Assembly (NCBI GenBank): GCA_018333775.1
Contig: JAGXSO010000127.1
Span: 1 to 13,044, forward strand
DNA: 13,044 nt
Origin: Truepera sp.
GTDB lineage: Bacteria > Deinococcota > Deinococci > Deinococcales > Trueperaceae
Direction: 5' to 3'
Part shown: one piece after another, positions 12,187 to 13,044 of the stretch
How positions within the stretch are numbered: position 1 is the first letter of the stretch
Layout: every line of letters begins with the position of its first letter
Made by a program: the position numbers and the translations under genes
Notes under the pieces: generated by a model
What the model was told of the DNA's origin: nothing
The model's input: only the letters and a program-made list of their open reading frames with translations
Database searches by the model: none

Positions 12187-13044
12187 TTACTCGATGGTCA
12201 CCTGGGCCCAGTTCGGCACGAACATCACCCAGTGCTTAAAGGGGGCGAGGTCGATCTGCTCACCGTCGTTAGCAAAGAAGCTAACACCGTTCTGTTCGCG
12301 CCAGCGCCCCTCAATCCTCTTGCCGCGGATGAGCAGCGTAGCCTCGCCCTCTTCCAGCCGGACAAAGAGCCGCCCCTGGGGGTCGCCGGGGATCGGCTGG
12401 GCCACGATGCGCGCAATTAGCACGGCCTCGACCACCACGCTCTGGCCGTTAGCATCAGCGGCGCTCTGGCCGTTGCGTTGCCAGCGGTAGTGGTTGAGTG
12501 CGGGGTTAAAGCTAAAGCCGCTGAGGTAAGCCCCGGAGAAGCGCACCTGGACTGCGGTGGCCGCAGGGGCATCCTCGGCGGGGCGATAGCGCTGGGTGCG
12601 CAAGCTGCGGACCTGCTCGAGCCTCAACGTATTAATGGCCTGTCTCAGGCCGCTACCGCTGCTGTAGAGGTTATAGGGCGCGCTGCGGCCGCCGGCGCGG
12701 GCGAACAGCTCGCCCCGGTTAAAGGCGTTAAAGGTGGTGAGGTTCTCACTGGCGATAGCGTGCATGGCTGAGGGCGCGCCGCCATCATGCACCAGGATGC
12801 CGTCTAGGCTGCGGGCCGCCGCCACCATATAGTCGCGGGCGCTGCGCACCGGCCCCACACTGGCCGGGTCGATGCGGTCGTAGATCATCATCAGGCGGGT
12901 CAGGCCGCCTTCTATTGGAAACTCGTAGATCGCCGAGGCCTCCAAGAAACCCGACTGTGGGAAGCCGTTGGCGTTATCCACCACTACCGCCAGCGGGCGG
13001 AAACGCTGATCGCTGAAGGGCTCGAGCACACGCCTAGCGGGCAC
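12187..13044 (-). CDS. DUF3048 (YerB-like) domain protein, N-terminus outside the window
   Basis: 285 codons are visible. The last triplet at the window edge happens to read GTG, but relatives carry an N-terminal export signal, so the true start most likely lies beyond 13044. The N-terminal half matches DUF3048: RPLAVVVDN at about 16-24, PQSGFLEASAIYE at 29-41, EGGLTRLMMIYD at 45-56, GPVRSARDY at 64-72 and VHDGG at 85-89. The C-terminal half, with GFSFNPALNHYRWQRNG and HWVMFVPNW, matches the family's second domain. B. subtilis YerB is a lipoprotein of unknown function, and I infer only an envelope location here. It lies upstream of ald on the same strand, 206 bp apart with repeats between, so it is probably a separate transcript. 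Confidence 0.85.
   Translation of the reverse strand: MPARRVLEPFSDQRFRPLAVVVDNANGFPQSGFLEASAIYEFPIEGGLTRLMMIYDRIDPASVGPVRSARDYMVAAARSLDGILVHDGGAPSAMHAIASENLTTFNAFNRGELFARAGGRSAPYNLYSSGSGLRQAINTLRLEQVRSLRTQRYRPAEDAPAATAVQVRFSGAYLSGFSFNPALNHYRWQRNGQSAADANGQSVVVEAVLIARIVAQPIPGDPQGRLFVRLEEGEATLLIRGKRIEGRWREQNGVSFFANDGEQIDLAPFKHWVMFVPNWAQVTIE

Overview
This is a compact, high-GC bacterial segment with gene-dense, mostly minus-strand coding. ATG, GTG and TTG starts are all used, and the Shine-Dalgarno sites are clear. The substrate-binding protein of the ABC transporter has a Sec signal peptide but no lipobox, which fits a diderm cell. The gene mix (NurA-family nuclease, CPVC mini-thioredoxin, penicillin-acylase homologue, BMP-type nucleoside transporter, MOSC protein, DUF3048 protein) fits Deinococcota (Truepera/Deinococcus-like). 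No rRNA or marker gene is present, so this placement is tentative.

Layout, left to right. The left edge (1-179, minus) holds the N-terminus of a HemW-type radical SAM protein. Divergent from it on the plus strand is a mazE-mazF toxin-antitoxin pair (339-920) with its own candidate promoter. A non-coding stretch of about 200 bp follows. Next, on the minus strand, are a YiiM-like MOSC protein (1129-1848) and a mini-thioredoxin (1963-2199). The thioredoxin gene is divergent from an HxlR-family regulator (2316-2690, plus), and the two probably form a redox-related pair.

The centre is a long minus-strand run read from right to left: BMP-family substrate-binding protein (9750-10736), two-domain ABC ATPase (8126-9655), two permeases (7065-8129 and 6142-7068), penicillin-acylase family hydrolase (3722-6088) and a NurA-family nuclease (2725-3714). 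The ATPase and permease genes overlap by ATGA junctions. The permease-to-hydrolase and hydrolase-to-nuclease gaps are 53 and 7 bp with no terminator, so all six genes may be co-transcribed. The four transporter proteins make a complete NupNOPQ/RnsBACD-type purine-nucleoside importer. A strong hairpin separates the binding-protein gene from the ATPase gene.

Upstream on the same strand are alanine dehydrogenase (10871-11980) and, at the right edge, a DUF3048/YerB-family protein (12187-13044, N-terminus outside the window). The gap between them holds a 15-bp tandem repeat and a perfect 8-bp inverted repeat.

The most notable observations are: a strongly over-represented palindromic octamer, GCTCGAGC (10 copies), resembling the HIP1 phenomenon of cyanobacteria; a MazF toxin in which the family's catalytic threonine is methionine; the short tandem repeats in the ald leader; and the joining of a nucleoside importer, an N-acyl hydrolase and a NurA nuclease in one run. 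I found no CRISPR array, tRNA, rRNA, transposase or clear new defence system.
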